Source: Pelecanus crispus (Eukaryota; Chordata; Aves; Pelecaniformes; Pelecanidae). From it: DNA of 64,000 bases. The position numbers were made by a program, and so were the translations under genes. The DNA is taken from positions 38,279,044-38,343,043 of the forward strand of contig NC_134649.1 in NCBI RefSeq assembly GCF_030463565.1, read 5' to 3'. A model generated the notes under the pieces. That model was not told where the DNA came from and searched no databases. It was given only the letters and a program-made list of their open reading frames with translations. Shown one piece after another: positions 46,851 through 58,752 of the stretch. The stretch's first letter is position 1. Each line of letters starts with the position of its first letter.

Positions 46851-49800
46851 TTCCCATTTGGCTGATACTGAAGGGAAGGCAGTGTCGAGTTGCACTGTGC
46901 TTTTTACTTACATTTTTTTCAGCCTATCTCCAATCTGACCAGGATGTAACATCTTTTGAGGCGTGTGAGCCAATGCCAGCTGAAGATTCTGGCTGCTTTG
47001 GAGTGGTTTTCAAAAGCAAGCCCCACAGCACAAGGGGATATGGGATTTGAGGAACATAGGGACTTGTGGAAGTGTGCATTTGCAGGGCCACAGGATCCAT
47101 TATGCAGGCAGAGTGATACCTACATGGTGATAATGCACTCCCCAGAGCCCTCACACCCTCAAATATTTCATCGCTGAACCCTCAGCTTTGTCTTCCTGCG
47201 CAGCCAGTCAATATTCTTCCATCCAGAGAGGTGTGTAGCTTTGGAGGATCTATAATCGTAGGTGAAATCATGCTCTGAAGTCATGCTTTCCAACAGGTTT
47301 GACTGATCATGAGTTACTATTCTTGTCTGTACAGTGGCAGAGTTGCAGTTCGAGCAAGCTCATGCAGAAAATAGAGAGCAAAACTTAATAGCTATTACAT
47401 ATTGGGCCAGATCATTGCACCTTTTGTTCAGACTTTGTTTGAGCAAAGTATGTTATTTTGCAGTGGTGTGTTTGGTTGGAAATGGAGGCTTAGACCTCCT
47501 AATACTAGATTTGCAATTTGAAAAGATGTGGTTTGGATTTTTGTTTTTAAAGGCTTGCATCTAGGAAAGGGTGCCCACAATTATCTCAGTACATGCAACT
47601 CAAAATGATCGATCACTGAGCCACCGCATGTACACAATACTAGCAGTGAACCATGCAAGCTGGATGTGAAGCCAGATGGGTATGAAACCTATTTGACAGT
47701 TTTTGAAAACCAAGCGTATTATGTGGATGTGCACTGGCAATCACAGCTCTTTACAGATGAGCATCTCGTGGTTATAACCTCACATTGCCCTGTTGAAATC
47801 AGAGGCCCCAGAGGGAGTGTTGTGATGACGAACTCATGGAGCTGTGATTCTTGTGCCACTTCTCTGTTGTCTCCCTTGGGTGCATTTGGGTGTGGGGCAG
47901 CCTCTGGTTAGTTCCTCTTCCCAGGCGCAGGCAGCTCCCCTCCTCCTACACCCAGTGTCTTGCCATTGGCACTGTGGAACCTCTACGTCAGATTCATTCC
48001 CAGCAAAATCCAAAGCAAATAGTTGACATCAAGATCAACCTGACTTTTCATTCTTAATAGCTCTAAATGCAAAAGATCAGAGAAAAACATGTCAATATTC
48101 TTGACTGTATTGATGTTTGGTTGTGCACGTCTTCCATCTAATAGAAGAGGTCTTAGTTCCTCACCCTGAAGCTTTCTCAACTAGGAGATTCAAACTTGCA
48201 TTAAGCTGATTCTCTGGTGGAGTAAGTTTGGTTTCTTGGAGGGGAAGAGAGAAAAATAGTAAAATAAAAGAACACAACCTAGTAATGCCATCTGGCTAGC
48301 CTTGCGCAAGGGGCAGGGATAGCATCAAAGCAAAGACTTGCATGGCCTTCCTTTACCATACATGCAGACAAACTGCTCCTCAAGCATTGCTCTGTGCCAT
48401 CTGAGTGGAGAACAGTAGTTTAGTAGTTAAAAGCAGGGTCAAAAGGTGGGTTCATTCAGTTATTAATAAAAAACCCCAAACCCTGCAGAAATCCAATGAG
48501 ATGCTTGTCACAGCTATTGCACAGGTATTTCTTGGCTTCCATATAACTCTGACTGCGATGAGCAGTATCATTGTTATGTGGTAGGACCGGGGGATTTTCT
48601 GCACACAGAGGACCAAGGAGGCTTTCCAGACCTGCCTCTGTCTCATCCAAATAATAGAGCAAAGCCTCACAGCCCCACAAAAGTGAGTCACGGCCCATAT
48701 ACAGACCTGGGTGACAGGGGCTTGCTATTTCTGCTTGCTCAGCTCTCTTGCACGGGCACAGTAGAGAAAGAGATACTAGAAGCAAGTGCAAGCAGCACCA
48801 GAGAAATAAAAGTGCAGAGCTCTGCTAAGAGAAAATTTTCCTCTCTCTGGACTATTCAAATCATATTAACCTGCTAAATTTGAAGTTTAAATATTAGGCA
48901 GATAACGCATTTGAGGTACACAAAGTGAGTGGGCTGGACATTTATAAAAATTGGGAAAAGCTCACTTTCCATCTGTAATAAAAATCAGTTTAAAGTTAAT
49001 AGGACCACTATCCGCACATGGCTTCACTTCTGTAGATTATTGCAATTTGTATTTTAATTGGCTCTTAGATTTGTTTCTGGTCACTGATCCACGGAGAATG
49101 CTTGCTATATCATATTTTGGCAGGAATTGGAGTGTGTGCATGGAAGGCAGAACCGGTAATATGTTATTTATAATTGACCAGCATGACATCTATGGGTTTA
49201 TCTGGCAGCGTGGCTGATTGCAGGGTTCACTGCCAAGAGACCCAGCTCTGGAGAGCACCTGGCAGGACCAAAGAAGAGCAGGTTTGGGGCTCATTTTTTC
49301 TTAGACGGAGTGCATTTAGTCCAGCTTTTTATTAAAGTTCTGCCTAATTTGGAAGGTGATTTTTTTGGATGGCTTGCAAGAAAATTAAGTTTAGACATAC
49401 TGATTTCTTCTGGTGTGACTATTGCCAGCAGATCTAACTGAAAAGCCTTTACCTTTCCGGCTGGATAGGCAATGTTTTTCTTTGCTGATCACTAGAGGGG
49501 GTGCCATCCAGCATGCAAACAATTATCAGGCACGTCACATCCTTTGACAAGTCATTGCGCCCTTGTGCTTTTAAGTGTGCCTAAGTGCCCACTGGAGAAG
49601 GCCTAGGGAGACACACAGCAGGAGGGAGATGTTGTTTGAGACTCCCTATACCCTATCCCATGTGGATGGGATGTGTTTTTCCCTTCACAGTTTTCCTTAA
49701 CCTGCATGGAACAGCAACAAGCAAGGAGACTGTTTTTAAGGAAGAATCCTATTTGTGATAGATCATAACATGTATGCGTGGTCAAGTAAACATGCAAACT

Positions 49801-50709
49801 GCGTCCCCGAGGTGGTATCCATTTCAGGCCTTTGCAAGCTCAAAATTGCCTGGGGCTGTGTTTGTGGCGATGCTGGCTCCACCTCTGCCAGGGATGCCGC
49901 TGTTCCCATAGCAACTCACCATCTCCCGTTTTAGTCTTTCCCTTCCCTTTGATCAGACAAGATAATTCCCAGATACAGAATGAGCTACAGCACCCAAGTG
50001 CAGTACACTTTGCATTAACACTTGTTTAGGAGGAGCATGCCACTTCGTACTTCCCCACCGCAGGCTGTTGCAACCACCATCACTTGGCCTCCTCTGCTGG
50101 GAGTGCTTCACCATAGGAGGGAAGGGCTCCAGCCCACCTAGTGCTCCAGGGTAGCAGTGAGAAAAGGCAGGACTCCGCAAAGTTCATGCACACCCAGGCA
50201 CTGGAAAAGGCTGTGTCCATAACCCATTAAGTTTATAGCGACCATTTCTAGTCTTCAGAATTTTTCTGTTTCTTGCCAAGACTCTAGACAGTGTTTGGCT
50301 CAGTACAGTGAGCCATCAGACCCCAGCAGCTGTGGTCCCTGTGGCAAAAACTGATTTCCCAGGATGCAGTAACCTCCCATCCCTACAGCAAGGCAAAACA
50401 GTCCTTCTGCTCACCCTGGTGTTGAAGGCTGCCAGAGATTAGATCAGTGCTCTCAGTTTTAAGGAGCAGGTAGAAACACAGGGGAATATAAATTTTTTTT
50501 AACCAGATCGTGGGCAGTATGGCACTTTTTAAATTGTTCTGTGCAGCTTCCTTTGTATTTGTGCAGCACTCTTTCTGTTGAGAGGTGACTGCAGGAGAAG
50601 ATCAAGTTAGGACAGTAACAGTCTAACAGGCATGTTTCTGCTAAAGCCTTTCTCAATTGCAGCCACTGCTTAGAATGACTTACATGCGTGCTCTCCTTTT
50701 CCCCTACAG

Positions 50710-50846
50710 TTGGCCATGGGCAGAGCGAGGGCGATCGTATGGTTGTCTCAGATTTCCATGTCTTCATCAGGGACAGCTTGCAGCACATTGATCTCATGAA
50801 GAAAGAGCACCCTGAGCTGCCTATTCTCATTCTGGGGCACTCCATG
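50710..50846 (+). CDS. MGLL: MGLL coding exon 4 (residues 78-123; nucleophile Ser122)
   Basis: It sits between the acceptor CCCCTACAG and the donor CATG|GTAAGC. The first two bases complete Val78 and the exon ends in phase 0 after Met123. It codes [22 protein letters not shown], the region following the second core strand, and then [20 protein letters not shown] holds the nucleophile Ser122 of the Gly-X-Ser-X-Gly elbow, and Met123 is the second oxyanion-hole residue. The last Gly of the elbow is the first codon of the next exon. Length and phase agree with the family. No change is seen at any residue known to be catalytic. Confidence 0.97.
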
Positions 50847-52371
50847 GTAAGCACCATCCCCTACTCCTCCCGGCAGCACCCAGGACACGTGCTGCAGTGC
50901 GGTGGTACTCTTGTGGATGGCAGGAAATAACTCAGCCCACAGCAGGAAAAACAAAACTACAATTAACTCCCTTCCGCTTCATTCACTGACTGAGTTGCCA
51001 GCATGCCTTATCCCACAGATCTGTCTTGAATATAGTCGGTCCTTAACTTTTCTACCCGGATCATGGCCCTAATTAGTGCCATTTGCAACAATGGGCCTAT
51101 TTTTTAACAGGACCATTCATTCACACTGGGTTCATAAGTCCCACCACCTCACTGCAGCATTGGGCTTCTCCGTTCATTTTAACCAGTGACCAGGAGGTTA
51201 AGCCCTCCAAAGCTTTGTGAGCGGCTAGGGGATGAAGCACGAAAATACCCTGTAGCCTCATTCTGTTAAACAACCTAACAGGAAAATGTACCAGGGATTA
51301 GGGCTGCAAAAACAAAGGCACTGATTTGGTGAACAGATCTGAAGTCTGATTCTGACAACACGGGCCAAATCCCTTTATTCAAGCTAGCAATATTCCCACT
51401 GATGTCATTGATCTGCTCTCCCTGCCTTCCCAGAGGAGACGAAAATGAATAAGTACTTTGGGATTCAGGCCATGCTCGGATAAACAAGTGTTCTTGCATA
51501 AGACGGCATGGCATGCTCTGAAGTGCTCGCTGCGCTCCAAAGCCGCTGTAACAAGGAGCTAATTTCCTAGTGAGGTCTTTGAGATGCTTCTCGCTGCTGC
51601 TCTATTTAACAAGCCCGTGGTTCTCCAGCAGCGTGGAAGTTCACCAAATATTTCCCTTGGCAACTAATCCTCTAACAACTTTCCCTAGCAAGCCAGCCAG
51701 GTCCCTTCTGTCCCCCACCCCTCACGCCATCAGCCGCTGTCCTCAGGAGAGCAGGAGGGCTCTGCCTGGCTGGTGTTCAGCTCTAAACCATGGGCTGGGT
51801 GTTCGCTGTCAGGCCCTGGGCACAGCGCTGTAGGGATGGAGGGGCTGGGGACACTGAAGAGGAGAATATTTAACTTCCAGTAATTAGTGAAGATTTTCAC
51901 ATGCCGGATGGCAGCATTGCGTTGCCCAGGTTACCGGTGCCACAAGCACGGAGCGAGCCCGGCTTCACGGCGTCTTCCCGATGCAGCACCAGTCTGTCAC
52001 ACTGATAGAGCCTCAATTGATTTTTCAAGTCCCACCTGAACTACAGCTTCAGACATTTTCTTCTTAGTCCTTTTAACTGAGGAGAACACAAGGCTTCCTA
52101 GGGAGCTGACGGACATTGCACAGAGAGTCGAGTTCAGTGTGACCGTGAGGGTTTACGGCACAAGAGCAGAAACCAGGTCTCTTCTCCCTCACAAAACCCA
52201 GACACTTCTAGTGCCCCTGCTCCTCCAGCCTTCCTTGCTGACCACACCACACTCTCACTGAGGCAGAAATAATTTGCTTGTTTGGACTAATCTCCTTCCA
52301 GTAACAGGATTACTATACAAATGAGATGTTGACACCTGTATTAAGCTGTGGGCTGTTATTTTGCATTGCAG
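50847..52371 (+). other. MGLL intron 4 (1.5 kb)
   Basis: It runs from the donor GTAAGC to the acceptor TTTTGCATTGCAG. No repeat is recognised. A CpG cluster lies at 51900-51985. No gene is seen. Confidence 0.92.
51900..51985. promoter_or_regulatory. Intronic CpG cluster (intron 4)
   Basis: Around ten CpGs occur in under 90 bases (GCCGG, TTGCGTTG, ACCGG, CACGGAGCGAGCCCGG, CACGGCGTC, CCCGATG) in an otherwise CpG-poor intron, 0.4 kb before exon 5. The function is unknown; a regulatory element or GC-biased patch are both possible. Confidence 0.28.
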
Positions 52372-52482
52372 GGGGGAGCCATCTCCATTCTGACAGCTAG
52401 TGAGAGACCCAGTGAGTTTTCAGGCATGCTGTTAATCTCTCCTTTAGTGGTAGCCAGCCCAGAAGTCGCCACTCCCATCAAG
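52372..52482 (+). CDS. MGLL: MGLL coding exon 5 (residues 124-160)
   Basis: The exon starts directly after TTGCATTGCAG and ends at AAG|GTAAGAG, both in phase 0, for exactly 37 codons. It codes [18 protein letters not shown], which completes the nucleophile elbow (Gly124) and forms the helix behind Ser122, then [19 protein letters not shown], the next core strand and the entry into the cap (lid) domain that guards the active-site tunnel in this family. Because it is a multiple of three, skipping it would keep frame but remove the elbow's second glycine and helix. A 240-base segment just downstream in intron 5 is duplicated about 1 kb away. Confidence 0.97.
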
Positions 52483-52502
52483 GTAAGAGCAAAACTGCAT
52501 TG

Positions 52503-52745
52503 CACCTAGTTACCTTGCTCTTCCGCTGAAGGAAACGCATTAAGACCCCTAGCCTTAAAATGCAAAGCCCCCGCTGAGGCCACCTGGATGCCAGTCAATA
52601 CTTCTCTTCTAAGTGCCTCCCCCACAGTTCCACCTACTTTTCAGAGGGGAAGTGAATCCTGAACTCATCCAGAAAAACTTACTTAAATGATAGTCGGAGA
52701 ACGATGCTACCTCAGGAGGTGGTAGCAGACTGTGCTTTCTTCACC
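52503..52745 (+). repeat. Duplicated intronic segment, copy A
   Basis: This ~240-base stretch and the one at 53490-53730 share long blocks in the same order: CTGAAGGAAACGC-TTAAGACC, CTAGCCTTAAAATGCAAA, GGATGCCAGTCAATA, TTCTTCTAAGTG, CTCCCCCACAGT, CCACCTACTTTTCAGAG, GGAAGTGAATCCTGAA and AGGAGG-GGTAGC. The copies are in direct orientation, about 990 bases apart, and have diverged noticeably. Either it is a local segmental duplication or both belong to an unrecognised repeat family. Confidence 0.9.
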
Positions 52746-53489
52746 ACACCCTGCAGCAGCCCACACAGTGCCATCCTTTCCCGTCCTCTCCTACAGTTTT
52801 CTTCCTGACTCGTACAGAGTCTGGTATAGTTGCAACACAGGCTGCTGGCTAAGTCAGGCCACGGTTATTTTTGGTGTTTGGGGGATGACCAATTTCTAAA
52901 CAAAACTAGAGCTCTTGAGTCCCAGGAATCCTTCATGAGCCTCAAAGAAGGCTTCCAGCTAAAGCATCACTGCCCCAGCAGTGTCTCATTTGGCTTGGTA
53001 CCAAGTCTGGTTCTTGTCCAGACCATCGCCTTCAGTTTGCATTTAGGCTTTACCCCTGCTGTCATTCACATCTCCGTTCCACAGCTATTTCTGATCCAAA
53101 TTTGCACTGCCTGCTCTGCCCTTCCCCACAGAGGCTCTGCAAGGCAGCTGACCCTCAGCTCTCCCCTCCTGTCTGAATTTTTAAAAGAATAAACAACAAT
53201 GCCAAAAGAAGCTGGAAGCAAAGGGAAGGACCAGCAAAGCCAGCAGGAATGACAGAACATCTTATTCCCATAGGACTCGTTCCTTTATCCTGTCTCCCTA
53301 GACTCTTCTCCTAGGGCTAGCTTCGTGTTTTAATCTACTTCTAAGCTATTTCTTCTGGCTTTTTTTCTTCTAAGAGAAAGGAAACAGATTGCCTTAGCTT
53401 TCAGTATAATCCTGTTGCACCTTCTGCTGTAGCCAAAGCCATCTACTGACCCCACAAATCATTACAAGCACCAAAGGGTGCTTTTTAAT

Positions 53490-53730
53490 CACCTCACTCT
53501 GCCACTGAAGGAAACGCGTTAAGACCTCTAGCCTTAAAATGCAAAACCCTGTTGAGATCTGCACCACCAGGATGCCAGTCAATATTTTTCTTCTAAGTGT
53601 CTCCCCCACAGTCCACCTACTTTTCAGAGTGGAAGTGAATCCTGAAGTTTTCCAGTCCAGGAAAATTTATTTAAATAGGAGTCAGAGCACCAAAGGGTGC
53701 TTTTAGGAGGCTGGTAGCTGATTCTTCACA
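53490..53730 (+). repeat. Duplicated intronic segment, copy B
   Basis: It is the partner of 52503-52745. A 19-base sequence, AGCACCAAAGGGTGCTTTT, lies just before it (53467-53485) and again near its end (53686-53704), without a mismatch. Its core AGCACC-AAAG-GGTGCT is a perfect inverted repeat. Copy A lacks both instances. Confidence 0.9.
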
Positions 53731-56336
53731 GGTGAGGCTGTACCTGACTCAGCATAAGGGTCCTGTGAGCACCAGTGCCCCTGTATTTTTTTACTTTGGA
53801 AAGGGAAAAAGAATAAATATTAAGAAAAAAAATAGTATAGGGTCTGAGAAACAGAATCTGAGAGGCACTGTCAGCCTTCTATTTCCAGTTGAGTCAAGGA
53901 AAATATGGAAAGATTTTCCTTCTTCTAGAGCTATACCTTTTGCTAGATGCTAATCGCTTTCTGAAATAAGGACTCTCCAGTTCTGTGGGATCTAGTATTA
54001 CTGTAGTCTGGTTTCTTGCAGATCTGTACCAGATTGTTGCTTTATTTCGGTGTAGGAAATCCTAATCTCTAACTGAAGTATTTTGGAGGTGTTTATATGG
54101 TCTCTTTCCTAGTGAGTCTCTCGCATGCGGTAATACAAGTGCACAGTGAGTTTCTTTCTCTTTGAAATCTATTGTTGCATCTCAAAACTGATAAAAAAAT
54201 AGGGATTCCTGACATGTCTCTGCTCTGTCAAATTTAGTTGAAATCAGTCCTGGAGTTGAAAAGGTATTTTCAAGAGGAAGGAGTGAAAACAGGCAGAGTA
54301 TTCCTGCTTAAGCCACGTTTTCCCATAAAACTGAGCTGAAAACACTTGTGTGCTTTTTTGCCTCTGAGAGCCAAAAAACCTTTCATTGGTGTTTGTGCCT
54401 CTGAGGCATAAAGGCTTTGGTTTTTCCTTGGAACTGGTATGACTTCTCGGCCCTGGGCCATTTCCCAAGGACCATTGCATTCATCCCTTTACTGGGGAAG
54501 TTTCCAACTGAGCAAGAATTTACCTTGGCCTAAACAAATGAAGGCTCAAGGCAACAATAACAGTGGGCCAGCTTACACACTGGGTCCTTCAGCCTGTGTT
54601 AGAAATACCTTCCCTCGCTGCCGAACCAGCCCTGGCAGCAGCAGAAACACAGCGCGTTTACAGACTACGTGCAGGAAAATCAAATTCTGCTCTTTGCAGA
54701 AACACAATTTCATAAATGCCCTATAAATCCTGTGTCCTGATAGAAGCATCGACCTACTTGTTGCAAATGCAGCGAAGAGGGAGGGATCTTGCTGCCTTCC
54801 CCCTTTTCTTCTCAACTAATCTGGACAAAATTTGGCTCTGAATCTTCAAAATTTCAAAGGATGCAAAGAGGCGGGAGTCACATATGCTGGCAAAGAGCAG
54901 AGTAAGGGTAAAAGAGTATCTCCCGGTACATTTCTGCTACTGAATGCTTTGAAATCAGGAGGGCAGGACAACCCCCATAGGAAATATTCCCTAATGATTA
55001 ATCCTATGCTAACCCTCAGCCTATAATGTAAAGACTAAGCACACAATATTCTTTCTTTGCCTTTTCTGTTTTCCATTTGGCCTCTTGCTGATCTATTGCT
55101 TTCCAGCCCAACTGGACATCACGTTGTTCCAGTACCAGAGGGTCTCCCAGTCATTCAGGCTGAATCTGCACCCAGTAACAGTGGAGAGGACTGTTTTTAA
55201 AGATAAAGTCAAACTAGAAGAAAGTATTATATTAAAAACTCTTATTTTGGCTTTGCTCTGGTCTGTCCAGTTTAGCAGAGATGTTAGTCATCAGGTTCAG
55301 ACAAACATATATAAGGTGGCTTGGTATCCAGGTATGGAGACACCATATCTGCTGTCTCCTTGACCATACCATATCAAATGATATCCCTCATATAATATCT
55401 CCCTGATAACACTATTCAGTTGCTTTCAACCTGGTCTCTGTAGCTCATCACAGTGTGATGAGCTTCCAGAGACTTTTCAGCTCAGTCAAATGAGCCTGGC
55501 TAGCTTAACCAGTTCAAACACCACATTTTTGTTAATCCAGCTCATTTGTAGCTGAAATGAACTAAAGGGCATTCACACAAGCAGTTTGTCAAGCAGAGAT
55601 CATTGGAGAGAGAAATAAGCACATTGAGGTGTGCAGGGAACAGGGATTGCTCCATTCAGAAGAAAAGTGTCTGCACTGCGAAGTACCCGTATGGTTAAAC
55701 TGATGCAAAAACCATGAAATCAGCTTTAAGGTACACTTCCAGTCAAGACGGAATGTTCAGCCATCTATTTCAATCTTATTGTAAGATCTTTCTCATAGAG
55801 AGGGAAGGGCCGTATTTGAATATCGTTAGTATTTCACACACCTGCGGTGGCCTTGAGCAGCCCTAATAACCACTGCCCTGTAGTGTCATCCTCAGCCCAA
55901 CCAGTAATATCCCCATCATTCCATTACCCTTTCTTGATCATTTGGGAGCCATTCTCTCAAGGACCAACATTGCCACTTTGAACCAACAGGGAGATAAACT
56001 TTCATGTATCAAATATAGCCAGCACTTCAACAACACAGCTTTTAATTGAAGTCGGGCAGTGTATCACAGTGCTCACAAGATCAGTGAAGGCCCAGGGGAA
56101 CCTTCTGAATTTTTTATTATAACATAAGACTTGATTTCTCTGTCCATGACCTTTCCTCCAAGAATCATCAAAATTACATCTGAATTTTGAGGGTGTACTA
56201 CATGTTGGAGGGAATGGAGCATTTCCTGCAGATCTGAAGACCCTTTGAAGGAGGGTGGCAGTCCTTTCACAATCAGTCTTATAGACCAAGGTTAGTTCTG
56301 TCTGTGCATAAATAAGAGATTTTATGCACACAGGGA

Positions 56337-56355
56337 ATATATATATGTGTGTGTA
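56337..56355. repeat. TA/TG microsatellite
   Basis: A short run of ATATATATATGTGTGTGT in intron 5. Confidence 0.75.
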
Positions 56356-57573
56356 AGTACAACTGACGTGCCTATGTACAGGGCCTGGTGCTTCTCTTGT
56401 ACAGCTGAACGCCAGAAATTACTTCACTGATATCACCAACCCAGGACGGTATGTGCTACTATACTTGTGGTCAGAAGCCAGCCCTATCTCTGTGGCAGTT
56501 TAGCAGTCAGCTTGTGACTCAGTTTGGCAAAGCTCCAGATAACGTGCAAAAACTTCAAGAACATTTCCAAAGCATGTCACGGAGGCGAGGTCGTCAGTAG
56601 GCAGTGGGGTTGGGGTGATAAGCGTATATCATTCGAACAGAAAAATGGCCATACTGAATCTGACAAAAGCCTGCCTAGCCTGTCTCCAATAAGGAAGAGC
56701 CTGGGAAAGAGCGTGTATGTAGTTCTCCTTTCCTTGTCACTCCTTCCCTGCCTTCAGCATATCGTTAGGCTGGTGTATTGTTGCTCATATGAGAGGAAGA
56801 TTCAAATTTATGATCCTGCTGCAAAATCCCTATTGCAGAGCCTTGGGAATATAAATATTCACGCATGTACCAAGCAGACACGGAGCAGAATCCCGATCAA
56901 ACTCAGGTCTTCTTCTGGAATTCGAGAGTATGTCAACTAACTTCCTTCTTCAGCCACATTTAAAAGTAAGCAAAGCCCCCATCTGCCAAAAACACTGCCA
57001 TCTTTTACTCTTTTACGTGTCATCTAGGACCTAAATATCTGTGGCCTTAATACCAACATACTGATCTTGTGGCCAATACTCTAAATAGATACTGAGAGAG
57101 CATCAGCTAACCTCTCATACCGAGGCATTTCCTCTTGAATAAGCAATCTTTAGGCATAAGAACTCACCCTAGCTCTTAACGCAGGTTCCAATTTTAGGGC
57201 AGCCTAATTGCCTTAGTTGTCGTGATAATCTTTGGAGACAGGCACTTCCAGACAATTATTCAGATCTTAGAGGTGTTCTGGGAGGTGTTTCTCTCACTCC
57301 CCATACTCTGTAAAGAACACCTAGGACAATTACACTTTTCTAAGTTAAATACCTCAGCTAGGTACCTAAAGTTACTTGGCATATATCTGGGTCATCGTAA
57401 GTGGTTTCAGAGATGCAAAACTGTTATAGCGTTGTCAGCACACAGAGTCCATAACCTTGCCAAGGATTCATGAAAATGCCTTCCTCAAATCATCGCTGCC
57501 TGGAGTTAACATAAAACAAAGAAAACCCCATTCCTGCTTGTTTGCATCATAAGCTTATACCTGCATCGGTGTG

Positions 57574-57600
57574 ATAATTAATTATTTAATTAATTAATTT
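57574..57600. repeat. TTAA-rich simple sequence
   Basis: A run of AATTAATTATTTAATTAATTAATTT, largely self-complementary, in intron 5. Confidence 0.7.
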
Positions 57601-58662
57601 TGCTGACACAATGTCATAGCCAGTGAGGGGCTCAATATATGGGTAGACATGACACTGGTTCCCAGTCATATGCACCCCGAGGTACACATGTGTTCTCAAA
57701 TCTGCTCTGAGTCTTTACTGCCTTTCACTCCTCCATGACTTTGACTTCAGCCTTGTGTTATTCCTCTAATATCATAATTACTCTGTCATGTATCATCTGA
57801 GATCTGAAATGTCGGGGAGTGCTTCAGAAGTGATTACATATCAGCAGAAACAGAGAACATAGGTGACAGCCTACCTGCACATGTTAGCTGTGAACACAAA
57901 AGAGCCCTAAAACAGAGCAACAAACACTAATTGCATGTTTTCTGACTTAAGTGGTGATCACTTAATTAAAGACAGCTATCAAAGGTCAGAGCAGAACCCT
58001 GGCATCAATGTGCTCGTAGTGCTATTGAAATGAAAGATGTTACCCTTTCTTCTGCCAGTGATTTCGAGCCTGGGCTGCTGAATGCTTTTGTGTTTTGTTC
58101 CCAGGAGACAAGTGAGCAATGGATTTCCTTAGCTACTGCATGCACATTTTGCTGTTGTTTATTTACAGGTTCCCTGGAGAATATGCTTATCAAAAAGAGT
58201 GCAGCCTAGGCAACTACTGCAAATTGCACCGAACATCACATACGCACCACAGCCTGAAATCAAAGCTGTGGCAGCAAGGAAAGGGCAGTAAAACAACAAA
58301 ACCCAGCCCTTCTGAGGGCTGGAAATGGCTTTTTCCTATCAAAGTGTTTAACTGAGGGCTTTTTAGAAATTAGCTTGAGAATGAGAAAAAGGCAAAGTAC
58401 AATGAAGTTGTGATGTTGCATGTGGACAGACAGCTGATGGCATTTCAGACAAGCACACCCACTCCCTGATCCCAGGAGCAGTTTAAACACTTTCTCTTTA
58501 AGAGAAATGTTTTAAATGTGGGACAGATCTTTCTCCAGTGTCAGTTAACATTTCTCAACTATTTAACTTAGGTGCTGATTCCCATCAGCTCAGGATTTGG
58601 TCCTCTATGTTATCTCTCTTGCTCTAACTAGCTCTCTAACTGCTTGCTTTCCTCTCCCACAG

Positions 58663-58752
58663 GTTTTTGCAGCGAAAGTGCTCAACTTTGTTCTCCCAAA
58701 CCTGTCACTGGGATCGATAGATCCAAATGCAATTTCCCGGAACAAGAAGGAG
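58663..58752 (+). CDS. MGLL: MGLL coding exon 6 (residues 161-190; cap domain)
   Basis: The exon is bounded by CCTCTCCCACAG and GAG|GTGAGAA, in phase 0 at both ends, exactly 30 codons. It codes VFAAKVLNFVLPNLSLG followed by SIDPNAISRNKKE. In the human enzyme this is the cap/lid, whose amphipathic helix (AAKVLN-V-PNLSLG) lines the mouth of the substrate tunnel and contacts membrane; the hydrophobic pattern is retained here. It is the last MGLL exon in the window. In the human protein the next residues begin VDIYNSDPL, and I do not find an equivalent between 58753 and 64000. Confidence 0.96.

Larger units (their letters stand above)
22347..50709 (+). other. MGLL intron 3 (28.4 kb)
   Basis: It runs from the donor GTGAGT at 22347 to the acceptor CCCCTACAG ending at 50709. 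It holds a long minus-strand CR1 (about 29481-31290), an old plus-strand CR1 (about 34070-34985), small tandem duplications at 23358-23397, 28253-28276 and 36192-36233, an A18 run at 39032-39049, SINE-like fragments near 24855, 38312 and 44510, and a CpG cluster at 46725-46850. I see no supported nested gene. Open frames up to 162 codons (22663-23151, minus) are within chance expectation. Confidence 0.9.
52483..58662 (+). other. MGLL intron 5 (6.2 kb)
   Basis: It runs from the donor GTAAGAG to the acceptor CCTCTCCCACAG. It holds a duplicated segment (52503-52745 and 53490-53730), TA/TG microsatellites near 56337-56355 and an A/T-rich TTAA run at 57574-57600. No gene is recognised in the remainder. 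Confidence 0.92.
1207..58752 (+). other. MGLL: MGLL gene, partial (five coding exons seen; 3' end outside window)
   Basis: Five exons join in a single open frame of 190 codons that I recognise as monoglyceride lipase, the cytosolic and membrane-associated alpha/beta-hydrolase that converts monoacylglycerols, including the endocannabinoid 2-arachidonoylglycerol, to fatty acid and glycerol. All junctions follow AG/GT rules, with intron phases 2, 1, 0, 0 and 0 in order. Residue numbers match the 303-residue human isoform without any gap, from what I know of the family: Ala51 and Met123 of the oxyanion hole and Ser122 fall where expected. The region coding for about residues 191-303, with catalytic Asp239 and His269, is not seen and should lie downstream of 64000. 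Introns are 20.9, 28.4, 1.5 and 6.2 kb, with a sixth running off the right edge. No in-frame stop or broken splice site is seen, so the gene looks functional. Confidence 0.96.
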
